From: Deltaproteobacteria bacterium | GTDB lineage: Bacteria > SAR324 > JACQKK01 | DNA: 7,911 nt | Direction: 5' to 3' | Assembly (NCBI GenBank): GCA_029879595.1 | Contig: JAOUPZ010000137.1 | Location: 1 to 7,911 of the forward strand | In this document: positions 5,469 through 7,911 of the stretch, piece by piece | Layout of the letters: each line of letters starts with the position of its first letter | Numbering within the stretch: the stretch's first letter is position 1 | Made by a program: the position numbers and the translations under genes | Notes under the pieces: model-generated | What the model was told of the DNA's origin: nothing | The model's input: the letters and a program-made list of their open reading frames with translations, nothing else | Databases searched by the model: none

Positions 5469-6425
5469 ATGACCTTGAAAAGCGAAATAAAAAGAGCAGA
5501 CCCGGTCGAGTTTGGTCGGCTAAAGGGGTGCACCCTGTCTTACGGGGGAGCCTTCAACGCCATGGCCATGCTGGAATCCCTGGGCCGCGACCCGGGAAAC
5601 CTGGCCGAGCAGGTGAACGAACGCGTTTACCGGCGCTATCTGAGCCTCGGCAGGCGCTGCGTGCTGTTCACCCTGGAGTTGCGCGAGGAGCACTGCCGGA
5701 TCGAAAGCGGAACCGAACTGAACCCGCAGGAGGCCGGGCAGGCCCTGGACATGCTATACCTCCTGCTGGGTCTGGATCAGCCGTTGGAAGATTTCTACCG
5801 GCTGGTGGCCCCCCATCCCGTGATGGGGCCGCTGGCGAAAAAACTGCACGGCGTGCGCATGCCCCATGTGCCTTCCCTGTGGGAGGCGGTGTGCTGGGCC
5901 GTGATCGGACAGCAGATCAACCTGCCCTTCGCCTACCTACTGCGCAACCGGCTCATCGCGGTCGCCAACGGTCATGAGTTTCCCGGAGACGATGCCGGGG
6001 GCCTGCTGCTGCCCTTCCCGGGGCCCCGGCAGGTGCTGGCTGTCCGGGAGGAGCAGTGGCGGGCCGCTAAATTCTCCCGCGCCAAGTCCGGCTATCTGCA
6101 GGGGTTGGCCCGGGCCTTTGCCGATGAGGAAATCTCAGCGGAAAGCATTGCCGCCATGGACGATGCGCAGGCGGAGCAGACACTGCTGGGTGTACGGGGC
6201 CTGGGACCCTGGAGCGCGGGATATATAATGTCCCGGGGGCTGGGTCGGCTGGATTTCTTCCCGGTGGGCGATGCCGGCCTCAAAGCCTCCCTGAAGCATT
6301 TCTTCGCCTTGAACGAGGCTCCCGGAATCAGGGAACAGAAGGCCCTGATGGAGCCGCTCAGACCTTATCGGGGGCTGGCCACCTATTATCTTTGGAAGGG
6401 ATTGGGAATGGAGCGCGAGGGCTGA
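5469..6425 (+). CDS. AlkA-like DNA-3-methyladenine glycosylase II (HhH-GPD family)
   Basis: This 318-residue protein has the AlkA layout: an N-terminal TBP-like domain (about 15-115), then the helix-hairpin-helix glycosylase domain. Key features are AVIGQQI (144-150, AlkA ISQQ-type block), the HhH stretch LLGVRGLGPWSAGYIMSRG (239-257) and the catalytic Asp268 in FFPVGDAGL. Trp248 and Tyr252 occupy the places of AlkA Trp218 and Tyr222 beside the base pocket. The C-terminal RPYRGLATYYLW block matches the AlkA end. The enzyme excises alkylated purines as the first step of base-excision repair in the cytosol. An in-frame TAA at 5457-5459 limits the start. ATG at 5469 is the first ATG after it, but no ribosome site is visible. 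It has no partner gene such as ada; it is divergent from holA and convergent with the cytochrome gene 36 bases away. Substrate range within the family is not certain. Confidence 0.9.
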   Translation: MTLKSEIKRADPVEFGRLKGCTLSYGGAFNAMAMLESLGRDPGNLAEQVNERVYRRYLSLGRRCVLFTLELREEHCRIESGTELNPQEAGQALDMLYLLLGLDQPLEDFYRLVAPHPVMGPLAKKLHGVRMPHVPSLWEAVCWAVIGQQINLPFAYLLRNRLIAVANGHEFPGDDAGGLLLPFPGPRQVLAVREEQWRAAKFSRAKSGYLQGLARAFADEEISAESIAAMDDAQAEQTLLGVRGLGPWSAGYIMSRGLGRLDFFPVGDAGLKASLKHFFALNEAPGIREQKALMEPLRPYRGLATYYLWKGLGMEREG

Positions 6426-6461
6426 ATTCTGCCCAGGGCCCTTATTCCCCTTCAAGTTGTT

Positions 6462-7886
6462 TCAGTTGCCGGCGGTATTCAGGGGCCTTCGCTCCTTGCC
6501 GTGGATGATCTTGGGCCAGTACACCTCATAGATGAACTTGGGCGAATGACTCCCCACATGGCAAACGCGGCATTCCCGGTCACCCGGAGGAGGAGGCCTG
6601 GGTGGTGGGGGATCGGGTGGCGAGGCCGGGGGCGGGCCGGTCTTTCCCGTGCGCATCAGGGGCTGGACGGAATGGACCTTGGCCGGGCCGTGGCAGTTCT
6701 CGCACTGTACCCCCGCCAGGGCAGGGGTTATATCCTGGCTCAGATAACCATCCTTGCCCAGCCCCACCACATGGCAGGCCAGGCACTCCGGGTCGAACTG
6801 TTTGCCCACGCGTTCCAGGGTGCCGTAGGCTCCAGCGTGCCGGGATTTTTTCCACAGGTCGTTTTCCAGAAAATGACAGGCGGCGCAGGTTGTTGCTCCG
6901 GCAAATGGTGATTCCATCTGGGTGCGCTTGATCGTTGACAGGCGGGTGAAGAACAGTCCCTTGACCTGCTCGTCATACTCCGCCATGGCGATATTGGCCT
7001 GGGGGTGGTCCGGGTAGCTCTCGTTCAGCCAGTCCACCTTCCAGGCCGGTGCTGGCGCGCCCGATGGTTGCAAGGCTATCCGCAACAGGCCCTGCCCCTT
7101 GGTGGGCACCTGGGGAAAAACGCCGCTGCCGGTTTTGCGTTCGGTGATCTGCTTCAGCTCATCGGCCGATGGGTTGCCGGTGATGATCAGGCTGAACAGC
7201 CCCCAGGAGGATATCTGCTCCAGCTCTGCATCGCTTCCGCGGAACAGCAGCACGTTCGGATCATAACCATCCCGGGAGATTTCAGCGGCCAGCCTGGCGC
7301 GCAGTTCCGGCCCCGCCGGAAGCAGCTTTAGGGCGGTGGCCGGTCCCTGGTAGACGGATTCCGGCGACAGGAAACCAAACATCCCCACCGTTCTTCCGCC
7401 ACGTTTTGCGGCGCGGCTGATGGGCCAGGGGCTGCCCGCCGCGGCGTTGCTCAGCAGGTAGGGCAGTTCACCGCCCAGGGACTCCATCCCCGTGGCCAAC
7501 TCGTTGGGTCCGGGCAAAAGCCCCTGGGGGGGGAAGTGGACCAGCAGGCGGCGGATCAGTTCCACCTTGAGTTCCCCCTGGGCCGAGGGCTGGGGGTAGT
7601 TGTTGCCCAGGTCCACCAGCAGCGTATCCCTGCTTTCGGCCGGCAGGTTTTTTTCCAGGTAGCTCAGGCGGCGGGGCAGTCCCCCCATCTGTCCTTCCTG
7701 GCTGCATCCGCAGGGTTTAAGTTCGCCCCGCATGTCGCCGGCCGCCAGCACAGTCAGGGTCGGGCCTTGGTTTTTTGGGGCGGCCCGGTTTTTTTCAGCG
7801 GCTCCGGCGGGCAGCGGCCCCAGCATGATCAACCACGGCAGGATTAACAGTGGCAGGATTGTCAGTGGCAGGATTGTCAGTGGCAT
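6462..7886 (-). CDS. Exported tetraheme cytochrome c554-type protein with degenerate 5'-nucleotidase-like domain
   Basis: Read from the ATG at 7886 the product is 474 residues. It has a hydrophobic signal segment (1-30, cleavage likely after AGA or AA) and a domain at about 43-290 with the outline of UshA/SoxB-type phosphoesterases: LTVLAAGDMRGELKPCGCSQ, GGLPRRLSYL, LLVDLGNN, GPNELATG and LIITGNPS. Four heme sites follow: CAACH (334-338), CLACH (368-372), CENCH (395-399) and CRVCH (439-443). Likely distal ligands are His350 (KKSRHAGAY), His405 and His462. The spacing and the PECLACHVVG/GVQCENCHGPAKVH blocks resemble cytochrome c554/c-prime domains, so a periplasmic electron-transfer role is expected. 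A proline-rich linker separates hemes 3 and 4. No ribosome site precedes 7886, the n-region lacks a basic residue, and the frame stays open to the window edge, so the true start may lie beyond 7911. Confidence 0.82.
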   Translation of the reverse strand: MPLTILPLTILPLLILPWLIMLGPLPAGAAEKNRAAPKNQGPTLTVLAAGDMRGELKPCGCSQEGQMGGLPRRLSYLEKNLPAESRDTLLVDLGNNYPQPSAQGELKVELIRRLLVHFPPQGLLPGPNELATGMESLGGELPYLLSNAAAGSPWPISRAAKRGGRTVGMFGFLSPESVYQGPATALKLLPAGPELRARLAAEISRDGYDPNVLLFRGSDAELEQISSWGLFSLIITGNPSADELKQITERKTGSGVFPQVPTKGQGLLRIALQPSGAPAPAWKVDWLNESYPDHPQANIAMAEYDEQVKGLFFTRLSTIKRTQMESPFAGATTCAACHFLENDLWKKSRHAGAYGTLERVGKQFDPECLACHVVGLGKDGYLSQDITPALAGVQCENCHGPAKVHSVQPLMRTGKTGPPPASPPDPPPPRPPPPGDRECRVCHVGSHSPKFIYEVYWPKIIHGKERRPLNTAGN

Positions 7887-7896
7887 GAATAACGGT
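7837..7896. repeat. 15-bp tandem repeat encoding the signal segment
   Basis: Units GGCAGGATTAACAGT, GGCAGGATTGTCAGT (twice) and a decayed GGCATGAATAACGGT lie end to end. Read on the minus strand they encode repeats of LTILP, the hydrophobic core of the cytochrome protein's export signal. Being a multiple of three, the unit can change copy number without shifting the frame. Confidence 0.85.
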
Positions 7897-7911
7897 GGCC
7901 GGGTAAATAGT

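Noticed and set aside
5459..5977. 172-residue frame overlapping the start of the glycosylase gene
   Set aside because: It lies in another frame of a clearly recognised AlkA-like gene and is composed of Arg/Gly/Pro-rich sequence typical of a frame shadow.
1..7911. CRISPR array, insertion sequence, tRNA, rRNA or defence gene
   Set aside because: No array-like direct repeats with spacers, no transposase or terminal inverted repeats, and no tRNA- or rRNA-like sequence was seen on either strand.

Overview
This is a GC-rich chromosomal window (AT-rich only around 1.9-2.1 kb) from a Gram-negative, probably anaerobic bacterium. A Desulfobacterota (deltaproteobacterial) host fits best. The outer-membrane-type barrel protein points to a Gram-negative cell, the tetraheme c-type cytochrome to respiratory or anaerobic metabolism, and the PdxS/PdxT route to DXP-independent vitamin B6 synthesis. 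The lineage is an inference; no rRNA or other marker is present.

Layout. 3-416 (+) is the C-terminal part of ThiO (glycine oxidase, thiamine thiazole pathway), cut by the window edge. 417-830 holds no intact gene, but a reading frame broken by an apparent single-base deletion (571-827) ends three bases before a secreted beta-barrel-like protein (831-1457, +). A hairpin-rich stretch (1458-1605) separates that gene from a small, relatively AT-rich helical protein of unknown function on the minus strand (1606-1884). This small gene has a recognisable sigma70-type promoter in an AT-rich upstream region. Next on the minus strand, in transcription order, come holA (DNA polymerase III delta, 5253-3829), pdxS (3638-2739) and pdxT (2734-2132). 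pdxS and pdxT are four bases apart and encode the two subunits of PLP synthase: PdxT supplies ammonia from glutamine and PdxS assembles the ring. Divergent from holA is an AlkA-like DNA glycosylase (5469-6425, +). Convergent with it is a large exported protein (minus strand, stop at 6462) that joins a degenerate 5'-nucleotidase/metallophosphoesterase-like domain to a four-CxxCH cytochrome c554-type domain.

Most of the window is housekeeping: cofactor synthesis, replication clamp loading and base-excision repair. I found no CRISPR array, transposon, tRNA or rRNA, and no evident defence system. The most interesting points are: (i) the cytochrome fusion, whose phosphoesterase-like half has lost nearly all metal-ligand histidines; (ii) a HolA carrying an insertion of about 130 residues; (iii) the frameshifted small reading frame coupled to the outer-membrane protein gene; and (iv) the AT-rich, dyad-rich control region of the small unknown gene.
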